Below, in pieces: positions 18,365 through 27,551 of a DNA stretch of 64,000 bases; positions within the stretch are counted from its first letter, which is position 1, and every line of letters begins with the position of its first letter. Origin of the DNA: Alloalcanivorax dieselolei B5. Its GTDB lineage: Bacteria; Pseudomonadota; Gammaproteobacteria; Pseudomonadales; Alcanivoracaceae. The position numbers were made by a program, and so were the translations under genes. Where the stretch lies: NCBI RefSeq assembly GCF_000300005.1, contig NC_018691.1, positions 2,604,001 to 2,668,000 of the forward strand. Reading direction: 5' to 3'. The notes under the pieces are model-generated. The model was not told where the DNA came from and did not search any database. It saw only the letters and a list, made by a program, of their open reading frames with translations.

Positions 18365-19213
18365 ATGAGCGCGCAGATTCTGGACGGCAAGGCCCTGGCT
18401 CAACGCTTCGAGCAAGAGATGTCACAACGGGTGGAAGCCCTGAAAGCCGCCTCCGGCGGCCGCACGCCGATTCTCGCCACCATTCTGGTGGGCGCCGATC
18501 CGGCCTCCGCCACCTATGTAAAGATGAAGGGCAATGCCTGCCGCCGCGTCGGCATGGATTCCCAGGCCATCGAGCTGCCCCAGGACACCACCACCGAGCA
18601 GTTGCTGCAGCGCATTGAGGAACTCAATGCCAATCCGGACGTGCACGGCATTCTGCTGCAGCACCCGGTGCCGGAACAGATCGACGAGCGCTTGTGCTTT
18701 GACGCCATTGCCCTGGGCAAGGACGTGGACGGTGTCACCTGCCTCGGTTTTGGCCGCATGGCCATGGGCGAGCACGCCTATGGCTGTGCCACGCCCAAGG
18801 GCATCATGCGTTTGCTGGAGCACTATCAGGTGCCGCTGGAGGGCCAGCATGCCGTGGTGATAGGCCGCAGCGCCATTCTCGGCAAACCGATGGCAATGAT
18901 GCTGCTGGGCGCCAATGCCACCGTCACCATTTGCCACAGCCGGACCCGCAATCTGCCGGAGCTGGTGAAACAGGCCGACATCGTGGTGGGCGCGGTGGGC
19001 AAACCGGAATTCATCAAGGCCGATTGGATCAAGGACGGCGCCGTGGTGGTGGACGCCGGTTACCATCCGCAGAAGTGCGGCGACATCGAGCTGGCACCGG
19101 TGATCGATCGTGTGGCCGCGTATACTCCGGTACCCGGCGGTGTTGGTCCGATGACCATCAATACGCTGATTTTTCAGACCCTGGAAGCGGCGGAGAAAGC
19201 GCTGAACGACTGA
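18365..19213 (+). CDS. folD: Bifunctional methylenetetrahydrofolate dehydrogenase / methenyltetrahydrofolate cyclohydrolase
   Basis: This 282-residue cytoplasmic enzyme interconverts 5,10-methylene-, 5,10-methenyl- and 10-formyl-tetrahydrofolate with NADP. The catalytic Lys lies in the YVKMK segment (about residue 55). Other family marks are [20 protein letters not shown], the Rossmann [11 protein letters not shown] and the C-terminal [11 protein letters not shown]. The start at 18365 is chosen because it begins the family N-terminus [13 protein letters not shown] and has an AAGAGAG site upstream. It is divergent from the tRNA operon, and the intervening 220 bp hold the tRNA promoter. Confidence 0.96.
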   Translation: MSAQILDGKALAQRFEQEMSQRVEALKAASGGRTPILATILVGADPASATYVKMKGNACRRVGMDSQAIELPQDTTTEQLLQRIEELNANPDVHGILLQHPVPEQIDERLCFDAIALGKDVDGVTCLGFGRMAMGEHAYGCATPKGIMRLLEHYQVPLEGQHAVVIGRSAILGKPMAMMLLGANATVTICHSRTRNLPELVKQADIVVGAVGKPEFIKADWIKDGAVVVDAGYHPQKCGDIELAPVIDRVAAYTPVPGGVGPMTINTLIFQTLEAAEKALND

Positions 19214-19333
19214 GACACGCAACACGCAGGTAAAGCGTGCCGGGTCTGCCCCGTCCGTCAACGCCCGCCCCTAAAGCAGTCAGTGCGGCCATCCGGCCGC
19301 CATCTCATTTCGCCTGCAAGCGTGTTGCGTGTC
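19214..19333. repeat. Inverted repeat flanking the folD-aaeA-like gap
   Basis: GACACGCAACACGC (19214-19227) and GCGTGTTGCGTGTC (19320-19333) are perfect 14-bp arms 92 bp apart. The first begins at the folD stop and the second overlaps the stop codon of the convergent efflux gene. A small hairpin GCGGCC-ATCC-GGCCGC lies inside (19285-19300). No T-run follows. It might act as a weak two-way terminator or be a repeat remnant. Confidence 0.6.
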
Positions 19334-20219
19334 AGCGTGTCTGCGTCTTTTCCGGCAACACCTGCACGCTGGCGGTCATGCCGGCACTGAGCAGCAGCGT
19401 TTCCGGGATCTCATCGAACTCCACCCGCACCGGAATCCGCTGCGCCAGCCTTACCCACTCGAAGGTCGGCGCCACCGAAGGCAGTCCCTTGTCCGCCGTC
19501 ACCGCGTTGCTGTTGGCGATACCGCGACCGATGCCGGTGACCTTGCCGGTCAGCGCCTTGCCCGCGCCCAGCAGATGGATACGGGCCACATCCCCCACCC
19601 TAATCTGATGCACCTGGGTTTCCTTCAGATAGGCCTCGACCCAGAACGACTGGTCATCCACCAGTGTCACCACCGGCTGCCCGATCTGGGCGTAATCGCC
19701 GGTATGCGCCAGCAAATGGGTGACAAAGCCGGCCACTGGCGCCTTTACCTCGCTGCGCGCCAGATCCAGCTCCGCCCGTGCCATAGCCGCCTCCGCCGCT
19801 TGCAGATCGGCCCGCGCCAAGGCCGCCTTGTTATCCGCTTCCTCCCGTTCCTCCTGGGAAATGGCGCGCCCGAGACTGCGGCGGCGGCTGGCCTCCCGGG
19901 ACAGCAGATTCAGTTCCTGGCGCCGGTGCGCCACCTCCGCCCGGGCCTGATCCAGCGCCAGTTGATAACGGCGCGGATCCACCAGCAGAAGGGTTTGACC
20001 CTCCTCCACGTACTGATTATCCACCACCTTCAGGGACTGGATCGCTCCGGACACATCCGGGGCCACGCTCACCACCACCGCACGCACCCGGGCATCCCGG
20101 GTCCAGACATCCTCGAAATAGTGGCGCCACAGATACCACACCGCCACCGCCGCGGCCGCCACCAGCAGCGCGGTGAACAGATAAGCGCGCCAGCGACCGC
20201 CTTCCTTATTATCAGCCAT
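19332..20219 (-). CDS. HlyD-family efflux periplasmic adaptor (AaeA-like)
   Basis: This 295-residue membrane fusion protein has one N-terminal transmembrane helix (YLFTALLVAAAAVAVWYLW), a biotinyl-lipoyl-like segment (VSVAPDVSGAIQSLKVVDNQYVEEG across about residues 49-73), a coiled-coil hairpin rich in Arg/Glu/Ala, and a beta-barrel domain (FWVEAYLKETQVHQIRVGD). It links the FUSC-type inner-membrane pump to an outer-membrane channel. Its start overlaps the end of the DUF1656 gene by 8 bp, so the three-gene operon is translationally coupled. The order matches aaeB/aaeX/aaeA-type p-hydroxybenzoate efflux sets, though the substrate here is unknown. Confidence 0.85.
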   Translation of the reverse strand: MADNKEGGRWRAYLFTALLVAAAAVAVWYLWRHYFEDVWTRDARVRAVVVSVAPDVSGAIQSLKVVDNQYVEEGQTLLLVDPRRYQLALDQARAEVAHRRQELNLLSREASRRRSLGRAISQEEREEADNKAALARADLQAAEAAMARAELDLARSEVKAPVAGFVTHLLAHTGDYAQIGQPVVTLVDDQSFWVEAYLKETQVHQIRVGDVARIHLLGAGKALTGKVTGIGRGIANSNAVTADKGLPSVAPTFEWVRLAQRIPVRVEFDEIPETLLLSAGMTASVQVLPEKTQTR

Positions 20220-20430
20220 GCATACTCCCCAGCGACAGCCACGCCCCCATCACCAGGGCGAGCACGATCAAGAACACGCAGAATCCGGCCAGGGCCGGAT
20301 GCCAAAGGTACCGGTAGCCATCAAAACGACTGATCAGGCCGTGCACCGGCAGAAACAACAGCAGGGCCAGCAGCACCTGCGGCACCAAGGGCGGCAGCAA
20401 CACGCCGCCCAGCTCAATCTCATACAGCAT
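20212..20430 (-). CDS. DUF1656 small membrane protein (AaeX-like)
   Basis: This 72-residue protein starts MLYEIELGGVLLPPLVPQV and has two transmembrane helices (LLALLLFLPVHGLI and FCVFLIVLALVMGAWL). DUF1656 proteins accompany FUSC pumps and HlyD adaptors in aromatic acid efflux operons. Its role is unknown but is probably assembly or stability of the pump. It overlaps both neighbours, by 11 bp upstream and 8 bp downstream. Confidence 0.88.
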   Translation of the reverse strand: MLYEIELGGVLLPPLVPQVLLALLLFLPVHGLISRFDGYRYLWHPALAGFCVFLIVLALVMGAWLSLGSMHG

Positions 20431-22525
20431 GTGCTGTCTCCAACCCCTGCCAGCGACCGGCTCCGGACCCGGCCAGGAAAAAGCCGCCGTAGTTACCGAT
20501 CATATTGATCTGCATACGCAGGCGCACCACCGCCCGCACCAGCCGGCGCCGCTGACCCTCGCCTTCCGCTTTGTTATAGGCCTGCTGGCACTGCCGTAAT
20601 ACCCGCTCGGTGTCCGCCGATAATTGCCGCCAACGGGCCTCGTCACCGTCTCTCAACACTCTCTGGGTATCCCGGATCAGCCGCGTCAGAGCGAGCCGGA
20701 TCGGATCGGGCACACCGCGCCGACACAGGGCGTCGAGAAACAGCAACCCCAGCCCCAGCGTCACCGCCGCCATGGCGCCGTGCAGCAATTCCCCGTCCTT
20801 TTCGTTCTCCGGGCTCAGTCGCGGCAGGGTTCGGGCAATGCGATCGTACAGTACGGTTTCCATTTCGTGACGGGGGCGGCGGCGGTACATGGGCCAGCGC
20901 CCGAGGGTGCGGCACAGATCCCGGCACAGCCGGTTGCGAGCGGTGGCCGCGTCATCGCCGGGCCAGATCAGCAGAAATGCCAGCACCGGCAATATTAACC
21001 CCATCGCCAGCCCGAGCATGTTGTTAAACAGCGGCAGAGCCGAGAAGTCCTGTTGCGGCCCGAGATCCAGCAGGATCGGGAAAAAGATCACGGTGGCGGT
21101 CCCCATGGCCATGCTCGGCAACCGCGTCATGGCCAGACCGGCCAGCAGATACACCGGCGCCAGCCACAGTACCAGAGCGGCGAAGCCTTCCGTGCCCGGC
21201 AGCAGAACCAGACGATAAAGCGTGGCCAATACCGCCGCCAGGGACGCCCCCTTGAGGAACCCGGACACCGCCTTGAGCGGATCGTCCCGGGTGGAGAACA
21301 GCGCGCAGACCACCCCGGTCTGGATCACCATCAAAGTGCCTTGATCCAGTGGCGCGGCGCTCCAGAACCACAGGCTCAGGGCCGCGGCGATGGCAATCGC
21401 GGTACGCGCGGCGCTGCGCAACGCCTGGCCGTGATCCAGGTGCAATCGTGACGTGCCGGAGCGCCACGACTGCGTCAGGGCCTGATCGCTGAGCATGGCG
21501 TAAAGCACGACACTGGAGCGCAGGCGATCGCACAGCTCGCCGCAGTGTTCCAGTGCCAGTTGCAAGGCATGGAAGCGGTGTTCGTTGTCGCCCACCGCCT
21601 CCTTGCGCAGACCGCGGGCCAGATCCCGGGCCTGGTCGTGGAGTCCGGAGAGACACACCCGCAGGCTTTCCGGATCCAGTTCGCCATCCAGCTCCGACAT
21701 GCCACGCAGCAACTCGTCGAGGCGGTCCTGCTGATGCACCGAGGCATAACGATTGACGTAGGTTCCCAACGGCCCCACCGAGGAAATCAGCGCCAGCATC
21801 TCGTGACCGAGGCGGCGGCACAGCCCGGCCCGCCGCCGCAGCTGTTGGGAGTCGAACAGAGCATTCTCACGCAGGGCTTCCAGTGCCATGCCGCTGGCGA
21901 TCAGTTCGCGCCGGCGCTGCTGCAGGGTGCGATTGTCCGCGCGACCGCCGGCGGTGTCCGCCACCAGTGCGATCAAATCCCGCAGTTGCTGCCGACACCG
22001 GTGCAAGTAGGCGGTGGCGGCGGAACGGGGCCAGATCAGCACACTGGCGGCGGAAGCACAGAGGATGCCAAGGCCGATCTCGGTGACCCGGGCCACCGCC
22101 ACGGTGAACATCTGGTCCGGCTGCGACAGGGCCGGCAAACCAATGATCAGCGCGGTGTAACCGGAAAGCACGAAGGCGTAGGAGCGGAAGTTGCGCAGCA
22201 GATTGGCCAGGTAGGTACACAGGGCCAGCCAGGCCCCGATGGCGATAAAGAAGAGTAGCGGCTGCTGCGCGAACCCGCCCACCAACATCAGCGCCATCGC
22301 CGCGCCCAGCACCGTGCCCACCAGCCGTGACAACCCCTTGGCGATCACCATGCCGCCCAGCGGCTGGGCGACGATGTACACCGTCATCAGCGCCCACTGG
22401 GGCTGATCCAGCCCCAACAGCAGCGCCAGATACAGTGCCAGCATGCCGGCGGCAAAAGTCCGCACGGCGAAGTGCCACTCCTTGCGCCCGGATTCGCGTA
22501 TGAACGCCGGCACCGCCAAGATCAT
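20420..22525 (-). CDS. FUSC-family inner-membrane transporter (AaeB-like)
   Basis: This protein of about 701 residues has two membrane blocks: an N-terminal set (about residues 20-190, starting FAVRTFAAGMLALYLALLLG) and a C-terminal set (about 380-540), separated by cytoplasmic domains. This is the FUSC/AaeB architecture of aromatic carboxylic acid exporters. The start at 22525 is preferred to one 26 codons upstream, because AAGGGGAAG lies just before it and MILAVPAFIRESGRKEW fits the family N-terminus. It leads the operon with the DUF1656 and HlyD proteins. No adjacent LysR regulator is present. Confidence 0.85.
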   Translation of the reverse strand: MILAVPAFIRESGRKEWHFAVRTFAAGMLALYLALLLGLDQPQWALMTVYIVAQPLGGMVIAKGLSRLVGTVLGAAMALMLVGGFAQQPLLFFIAIGAWLALCTYLANLLRNFRSYAFVLSGYTALIIGLPALSQPDQMFTVAVARVTEIGLGILCASAASVLIWPRSAATAYLHRCRQQLRDLIALVADTAGGRADNRTLQQRRRELIASGMALEALRENALFDSQQLRRRAGLCRRLGHEMLALISSVGPLGTYVNRYASVHQQDRLDELLRGMSELDGELDPESLRVCLSGLHDQARDLARGLRKEAVGDNEHRFHALQLALEHCGELCDRLRSSVVLYAMLSDQALTQSWRSGTSRLHLDHGQALRSAARTAIAIAAALSLWFWSAAPLDQGTLMVIQTGVVCALFSTRDDPLKAVSGFLKGASLAAVLATLYRLVLLPGTEGFAALVLWLAPVYLLAGLAMTRLPSMAMGTATVIFFPILLDLGPQQDFSALPLFNNMLGLAMGLILPVLAFLLIWPGDDAATARNRLCRDLCRTLGRWPMYRRRPRHEMETVLYDRIARTLPRLSPENEKDGELLHGAMAAVTLGLGLLFLDALCRRGVPDPIRLALTRLIRDTQRVLRDGDEARWRQLSADTERVLRQCQQAYNKAEGEGQRRRLVRAVVRLRMQINMIGNYGGFFLAGSGAGRWQGLETAHAV

Positions 22526-22693
22526 CCGCGCTTCCCCTTTCCCGGTCCTCGTTGCGGCAGTATACAACGAGGCGACGCTGGCGCTTCTACGAAGCGAAAC
22601 CAACGCTAAACACTTTTACAACCCTTGTCACAGCACAATGGCACACTCTCTTATAGCCCCCGCTTCCGGAGGCGCGAACCAAGGAGAGACACC

Positions 22694-23029
22694 ATGGCAG
22701 GAAAGTTTGAACTGGATAAAGCCAGCAATGGACAATTCATCTTCCGGCTGAAAGCCGCCAACGGTCAGGTCATTCTCGGCAGCGAGCAGTACACCACCAA
22801 GGAGGCCTGCAAGAACGGCATCGAGTCGGTGCAGACCAACGCCGCCAAGGATGAGCGTTATCAACGCAAGGAAGCCAAGGATGGCCGGCATTACTTCAAT
22901 CTGCTGGCCGGCAACCATCAGGTCATCGGCACCAGCCAGATGTACAAGGACACCGGTGGCATGGAAAACGGTATCGACTCGGTGAAGAGCAACGCTCCGG
23001 GCGCCGCCGTGGACGATCTTACCGACTGA
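22694..23029 (+). CDS. yegP: UPF0339 / DUF1508 family protein YegP
   Basis: This 111-residue protein is made of two tandem repeats of about 50 residues: GKFELDKASNGQFIFRLKAA with a TKEACKNGIESV ending, and DGRHYFNLLAGNHQVIGTSQ with a GMENGIDSVKSNA ending. The start at 22694 follows AAGGAGAGACACC. It is a small cytoplasmic protein of unknown function found in many proteobacteria. It sits alone between the divergent efflux operon and the convergent glnS. Confidence 0.9.
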   Translation: MAGKFELDKASNGQFIFRLKAANGQVILGSEQYTTKEACKNGIESVQTNAAKDERYQRKEAKDGRHYFNLLAGNHQVIGTSQMYKDTGGMENGIDSVKSNAPGAAVDDLTD

Positions 23030-23065
23030 TGTTCAGGGGCGGCGGCGGCCGCCCCTTACATCCAT

Positions 23066-24748
23066 TCAGGCCTCGCGAGGCCAGGATTCGCGCAACCCCA
23101 CGGTGCGATTGAAGATCAGACCATTCTCATCGCTGTCCGTGTCCACGCAGAAGTACCCTTCCCGCTCGAACTGGTAACGGGTTTCCGGCAGTACCCCCTT
23201 GAGGCCCGGCTCCACCACGCAGTGGTCCAGCACCTGCAGGGACGCTTCGTTGATGTGATCAAGAAAGTCCTCGCCCTCACCCACCCGGGTCGGCATCGGC
23301 ACCTTGAACAGACGGTCGTACAGACGAACCTGACACGGCAGCCCCAGAGGAGCACTGACCCAGTGGATCACCCCACGCAGTTTGCCCTGCCCTTCATCGT
23401 TCTCCGGATTCTTGCCAAGCGTGTCCGGATCATAGCTGCAGTGGATCTCGATGATCTCCCCGGCATCGTCGCGCACCACCTCGTCGGCGCGCACCACATA
23501 GCCATAGCGCAACCGCACCCGATCCCCGAGCACCAACCGCTTGTACTTCTTGTTGGCTTCTTCGCGGAAGTCTTCGCGATCGATATAGACCTCGCGGGTC
23601 AACGGCATTTGCCGGGTGCCCATGGTCTCGTTTTGTGGATGCACCGGCGCCTGCAGCCACTCGGTCTTGTCTTCGGGCCAGTTGCGGATCACCAGTTTGA
23701 GCGGATTGAGCACACAGAAAGCCCTGGGCGCGTGCTGATTGAGGTCATCGCGCACCGAGTCTTCCAGGATCGACATGTCGATCACCGAGTCCGCGCGGCT
23801 GACACCCAGATTCTCGCAGAACCCGCGGATCGAGGCCGGCGTGAAACCACGGCGGCGCAGGCCGCTGAGCGTGGGCATGCGCGGATCGTCCCAACCGGCC
23901 ACGTGGCCTTCGTCCACCAGTTGTTTGAGGCGACGCTTGCTGGTCACGGTGTAATTGAGGTTGAGCCGGGCGAATTCGTATTGCCGGGGCCGCGCGGACA
24001 CTTCCACGTGTTCCACCAGCCAGTCGTACAAGGGGCGGTGATCCTCGAACTCCAAGGTGCAGAGACTGTGCGTGATGCCCTCGATGGCGTCCGACAGCGG
24101 GTGGGTAAAGTCGTACATCGGGTAGATCACCCACTTGTCACCGGTCTGGTGGTGCGCTTTTTTGCGCACCCGGTACAGGATCGGGTCACGCAGGTTGATG
24201 TTGGCGCTGGCCATGTCGATCCTGGCCCGCAACACCGCCTCGCCCTCCTCGAAGCCGCCGTCCCTCATGCGCTCGAACAAGGCCCGGTTCTCTTCCACGG
24301 ACCGCTCCCGGTGCGGGCTGTTCTGGCCCGGCCGGTTGTAGTTACCGCGCATTTCCGCGATTTGCTCCGGGCTCTGGGTGTCCACATAGGCCAGGCCCTT
24401 GTCGATCAACTGCAGCGCATATTGATACAGTTGATCAAAATAGCCACTGGCGAAACGCACCGGTCCGGCCCACTGGAACCCGAGCCATTCCACGTCCCGC
24501 TGGATGGAGACAATGTACTCCTCCTCTTCCTTCTCCGGATTGGTGTCGTCGAAGCGCAGATGGCAGGCGCCACCATAGCTTTCGGCGATACCGAAATTCA
24601 GGCAGATGGACTTGGCGTGACCAATATGCAGGTAGCCATTGGGTTCCGGTGGGAACCGGGTGACCACCTGGCCGTCGTTTTTACCTTCGGCGAGGTCACG
24701 ATCGATGATCTGTCTGATAAAATTACTGGGCGCTTTCACGTCACTCAT
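23066..24748 (-). CDS. glnS: Glutaminyl-tRNA synthetase
   Basis: This 560-residue class I synthetase has the HIGH box in [18 protein letters not shown] (about residues 34-51) and the KMSKS-like motif as [10 protein letters not shown] (about residues 268-277). The anticodon-binding beta-barrels follow, ending in [20 protein letters not shown]. It charges tRNA-Gln with glutamine in the cytoplasm. It is divergent from the ppiB-ppiA-lpxH operon with a 129-bp gap that should hold both promoters. Confidence 0.97.
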   Translation of the reverse strand: MSDVKAPSNFIRQIIDRDLAEGKNDGQVVTRFPPEPNGYLHIGHAKSICLNFGIAESYGGACHLRFDDTNPEKEEEEYIVSIQRDVEWLGFQWAGPVRFASGYFDQLYQYALQLIDKGLAYVDTQSPEQIAEMRGNYNRPGQNSPHRERSVEENRALFERMRDGGFEEGEAVLRARIDMASANINLRDPILYRVRKKAHHQTGDKWVIYPMYDFTHPLSDAIEGITHSLCTLEFEDHRPLYDWLVEHVEVSARPRQYEFARLNLNYTVTSKRRLKQLVDEGHVAGWDDPRMPTLSGLRRRGFTPASIRGFCENLGVSRADSVIDMSILEDSVRDDLNQHAPRAFCVLNPLKLVIRNWPEDKTEWLQAPVHPQNETMGTRQMPLTREVYIDREDFREEANKKYKRLVLGDRVRLRYGYVVRADEVVRDDAGEIIEIHCSYDPDTLGKNPENDEGQGKLRGVIHWVSAPLGLPCQVRLYDRLFKVPMPTRVGEGEDFLDHINEASLQVLDHCVVEPGLKGVLPETRYQFEREGYFCVDTDSDENGLIFNRTVGLRESWPREA

Positions 24749-24877
24749 TAAGCCGCCTGCGGCTGAAATACGGGGGGCATTAGTGTACAGTGCGCCCCTT
24801 TACAGTCAAAGACTCAGGAGTCGGTCGAAGCGCCCCCAGACGCGCCAGACCTTCCGGCTCCCACCAAGGAGAACTCC

Positions 24878-25375
24878 ATGAAAGTGGTGCTGACGACCAC
24901 CTACGGCAAGATCACTCTGCAATTGGATAGCGAACGTGCGCCGAAAACCACGGAAAACTTCCTGTCTTATGTGCGGGAAGGCTTCTATGACGGCACCATT
25001 TTCCATCGCGTCATCGGCAACTTCATGATCCAGGGCGGCGGTTTCACCACGCAAATGGAACAAAAACCGACCCAGGCGACGATCGAGAACGAAGCCGCCA
25101 ACGGCCTCTCCAACGAGATCGGCACCATCGCCATGGCGCGCACCTCCGATCCGCACTCCGCCACCGCTCAGTTTTTCATCAACGTGGCGGACAACCACTT
25201 TCTGGACCAGGCCCGCTCCCCGGACGGCTGGGGCTACGCGGTGTTCGGCAAGGTAGTGGAAGGCATGGAAACCGTGGAGAAGATCAAGGAAGTACCCACC
25301 GGCCGCAGCGGTTTCCATCAGGACGTGCCGCAGGATCCGGTGCTGATCGAATCCGCCCAAGTCATCGAGGACTGA
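24878..25375 (+). CDS. ppiB: Cytoplasmic cyclophilin-type peptidyl-prolyl isomerase
   Basis: This 165-residue cyclophilin has no signal peptide. The catalytic Arg lies in [15 protein letters not shown], and [12 protein letters not shown] and [13 protein letters not shown] are conserved. It speeds Xaa-Pro isomerisation during cytoplasmic folding. AAGGAG sits 8 nt before the ATG. It is followed after 3 nt by a second, secreted cyclophilin, so a local duplication has given one copy per compartment. Confidence 0.93.
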   Translation: MKVVLTTTYGKITLQLDSERAPKTTENFLSYVREGFYDGTIFHRVIGNFMIQGGGFTTQMEQKPTQATIENEAANGLSNEIGTIAMARTSDPHSATAQFFINVADNHFLDQARSPDGWGYAVFGKVVEGMETVEKIKEVPTGRSGFHQDVPQDPVLIESAQVIED

Positions 25376-25378
25376 TCC

Positions 25379-25969
25379 ATGCGTCTGCTGATCGCTCTGT
25401 CCGCCCTGCTGATAAGCTCCCTGACCTGGGCCGCCAACCCTCAGGTGCGCCTGCAGACCTCCATGGGCAACATCACCATCGAGCTGTTCGCGGAACAGGC
25501 GCCTGAAACGGTGAAGAACATTCTGCGCTATGTGGACGAGGGCTTCTACGACGGCACCGTGTTTCACCGCGTGGTGCCGGGATTCGTGATCCAGGGCGGC
25601 GGTTTTGACCGCGATCTGCAGCAAAAGAAGACCCACGCTCCGATCAGGAATGAAGCGGACAACGGTCTGAAGAATGAGCGCGGCACCCTGTCCATGGCAC
25701 GCACTTCCAACCCCGATTCCGGCACCTCCCAGTTCTTCGTCAACCTCAAGGACAATGCCATGCTTGATCACACCGCCCCGACCCCGCGCGGCTGGGGCTA
25801 CGCAGTGTTCGGTAAGGTGGTGGACGGCATGGACACGGTGGACCGGATCGCCAAGGTGCGCACCGGCGCCGGCCGCCTCAACGGCGCCCACAGCGTCCGC
25901 GACGTGCCCAGCACCCCGGTGATCATCGAGCGGGCGATGCGCCTGGATGAAGACGGCCAGGCCGACTGA
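25379..25969 (+). CDS. ppiA: Periplasmic cyclophilin-type peptidyl-prolyl isomerase
   Basis: This 196-residue cyclophilin has a signal peptide ([19 protein letters not shown]). Catalytic motifs [15 protein letters not shown] and [12 protein letters not shown] are present. Gammaproteobacterial PpiA acts in the periplasm. It lies 3 nt after ppiB and 5 nt before lpxH, so all three are in one transcript. It is about half identical to its neighbour by eye. The acidic tail RLDEDGQAD is short and probably unstructured. Confidence 0.92.
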   Translation: MRLLIALSALLISSLTWAANPQVRLQTSMGNITIELFAEQAPETVKNILRYVDEGFYDGTVFHRVVPGFVIQGGGFDRDLQQKKTHAPIRNEADNGLKNERGTLSMARTSNPDSGTSQFFVNLKDNAMLDHTAPTPRGWGYAVFGKVVDGMDTVDRIAKVRTGAGRLNGAHSVRDVPSTPVIIERAMRLDEDGQAD

Positions 25970-25974
25970 GCACC

Positions 25975-26712
25975 ATGAGCTATACGCTGTTTATCTCCGA
26001 TCTGCATCTGGACCCGGCACGGCCGGAGCATCTGGCCGCCCTGGAACGCTTGCTGGAAGAGCACGCCGGCAAGGCCGACGCCCTGTATGTGCTCGGCGAT
26101 CTGTTCGAGGCCTGGATCGGCGACGACGACGATGCCCCCTTCAACCGCCAGGCCATCGACGCCTTCCGCCGCTTCAGCGACACTGGCAGCGGTCTCTATT
26201 TCATGCACGGCAATCGCGACTTCCTGCTGGGCGACCAGTTCGCCGCCCAGTGTGGTGGCCGGCTGCTGGATGAAGGCACCGTGGTGGATCTGTACGGAAC
26301 CCGCGCCCTGCTCATGCACGGCGACAGCCTGTGCACCCTGGATACGGCCTATCAGCAGTTCCGGACGCTGGCCCGCAATCCGCAATGGCAGCAGGCAATG
26401 CTGGCCAAGCCCCTGGAAGAACGCCGCGCCATCGCCCAGGGCATGCGCATGCAGAGCCAGGGCAACAACGCCAACAAAGCCGAGAACATCATGGACGTGA
26501 CCCCGGAGGAAGTGATCCGGGTGATGGATGAGGCCGGCGTCAAACACCTGATCCACGGCCACACCCACCGCCCTGATGTCCATGAGGTTCCCCTCTCCGG
26601 CGGCACCGGCACCCGCTGGGTACTCGGCGACTGGGGCGACCTGGGCTGGTGGATCATTGCCGACGAGACGGGACTGCGGCTGGAAAGCTGGGAACTCAGT
26701 AGAGATAGTTGA
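25975..26712 (+). CDS. lpxH: UDP-2,3-diacylglucosamine hydrolase
   Basis: This 245-residue calcineurin-like phosphoesterase cleaves UDP-2,3-diacylglucosamine to lipid X, the fourth step of lipid A synthesis, at the inner face of the inner membrane. Metal-binding motifs in order are FISDLHLD, GDLFEAWIGDD, HGNRDF, MHGDSLC and HGHTHRP. The gene follows ppiA by 5 nt, a widespread linkage. Its stop codon overlaps the left arm of a heptamer-phased inverted repeat. Confidence 0.95.
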   Translation: MSYTLFISDLHLDPARPEHLAALERLLEEHAGKADALYVLGDLFEAWIGDDDDAPFNRQAIDAFRRFSDTGSGLYFMHGNRDFLLGDQFAAQCGGRLLDEGTVVDLYGTRALLMHGDSLCTLDTAYQQFRTLARNPQWQQAMLAKPLEERRAIAQGMRMQSQGNNANKAENIMDVTPEEVIRVMDEAGVKHLIHGHTHRPDVHEVPLSGGTGTRWVLGDWGDLGWWIIADETGLRLESWELSRDS

Positions 26713-26808
26713 CAGTTGATAGTGGACAGTTGACAGCGAAAAAAAACAAAAAACGAGAACAGGCTGATTTTTGGGTTTCGCTGTCAACTATCAACTGTCC
26801 ACTGTCAA
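26709..26808. repeat. Heptamer-phased inverted repeat after lpxH
   Basis: The left arm (26709-26741) reads as four 7-bp units TTGACAG, TTGATAG, TGGACAG, TTGACAG, then CGAAA. The right arm (26776-26808) is TTTCG followed by the complementary units CTGTCAA, CTATCAA, CTGTCCA, CTGTCAA. The two 33-bp arms pair along their length, but the two middle units are swapped in order. The loop is A-rich and holds no gene. It may serve as a terminator for the convergent lpxH and miaE. Confidence 0.8.
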
Positions 26809-26811
26809 TTT

Positions 26812-26857
26812 GGCCTTCCGCTTTCATTCCGGTACTCCGGAATGAAAGCGGAAGGCC
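26812..26857. repeat. Perfect 21-bp-arm hairpin overlapping the miaE 3' end
   Basis: The arms 26812-26832 and 26837-26857 are exactly complementary over 21 bp around the 4-nt loop TACT. The right arm and loop encode the last residues and stop of MiaE, so the palindrome is partly coding. It directly follows the heptamer repeat. In RNA it would be a very stable hairpin at the 3' end of the miaE message. Confidence 0.85.
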
Positions 26858-27426
26858 TCATCCGGCTCCTCGATTAACGCCCTTTCCTTCTCCTTAAAGA
26901 ACGCCATCCGGTCCTCGATGTCCGTGTCGCTGTAGCGGCGGGCGAGGTCGAGGTAATCCTCGAAATGACGGGATTCGCTTTTCAGCAGGTAGCGGTAGTA
27001 GCGGCCCAGTTCCTCGTCCACATGGGGGGCCAGCGCGGCGAAGCGCTCGCAGGAGCGGGCTTCGATCAGGGCGCCGATGATCAGGGTGTCCACCAGTCGC
27101 CCGGGCTCACTGGTGCGCACATGACGGCGCAACCCCTGAGCGTAGCGTGACGGCGACAGGTGGTCATAACGCACGCCGCGCTCGCGCATCATTTTCACCA
27201 CCTGTTCGAAATGCAGCAGTTCCTCCCTGGCCAACTGACTCAAGGCATCCAGCAGTTCCGGCCGGTCCACATAGCGGAACATCAGGTTGAGCGCCGTGGA
27301 CGCCGCCTTTTTCTCGCAGTGGGCGTGGTCGATCATCAGCAGATCGGGGTTTTCCAGCGCCCAGTCGATCCAGGCCCGGGGCGTGGCACAAGGCAGAAAG
27401 GCTTGCAGGGCGGAAATATCGGTCAT
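26824..27426 (-). CDS. miaE: tRNA-(ms2io6A)-hydroxylase
   Basis: This 200-residue diiron enzyme hydroxylates the isopentenyl group of 2-methylthio-N6-isopentenyladenosine at tRNA position 37. Iron-binding motifs of the ferritin-like four-helix bundle are visible as IDHAHCEKKAAST, REELLHFEQV, EARSCERF and SESRHFEDY. The last codons (about FHSGVPE) lie within a perfect hairpin, so the C-terminal residues may have been set by a repeat insertion rather than by selection on the protein. The gene is divergent from the acyltransferase gene. Confidence 0.94.
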   Translation of the reverse strand: MTDISALQAFLPCATPRAWIDWALENPDLLMIDHAHCEKKAASTALNLMFRYVDRPELLDALSQLAREELLHFEQVVKMMRERGVRYDHLSPSRYAQGLRRHVRTSEPGRLVDTLIIGALIEARSCERFAALAPHVDEELGRYYRYLLKSESRHFEDYLDLARRYSDTDIEDRMAFFKEKERALIEEPDEAFRFHSGVPE

Positions 27427-27551
27427 GGCGTCCTCGTTTGCTCCGGCGGCGATTATAGCGGTACGTCGGCGCCAACGTCTCTACAGCCGACAACCATTCC
27501 CTCTGGCATTCCCTCTGGCGTCCCGCGCCCAGCGCCGTATACTTGCCCGCC

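Noticed and set aside
26709-26808. Heptamer repeats as a CRISPR array
   Set aside because: Units are 7 bp, contiguous and inverted, with no spacers and no cas genes.
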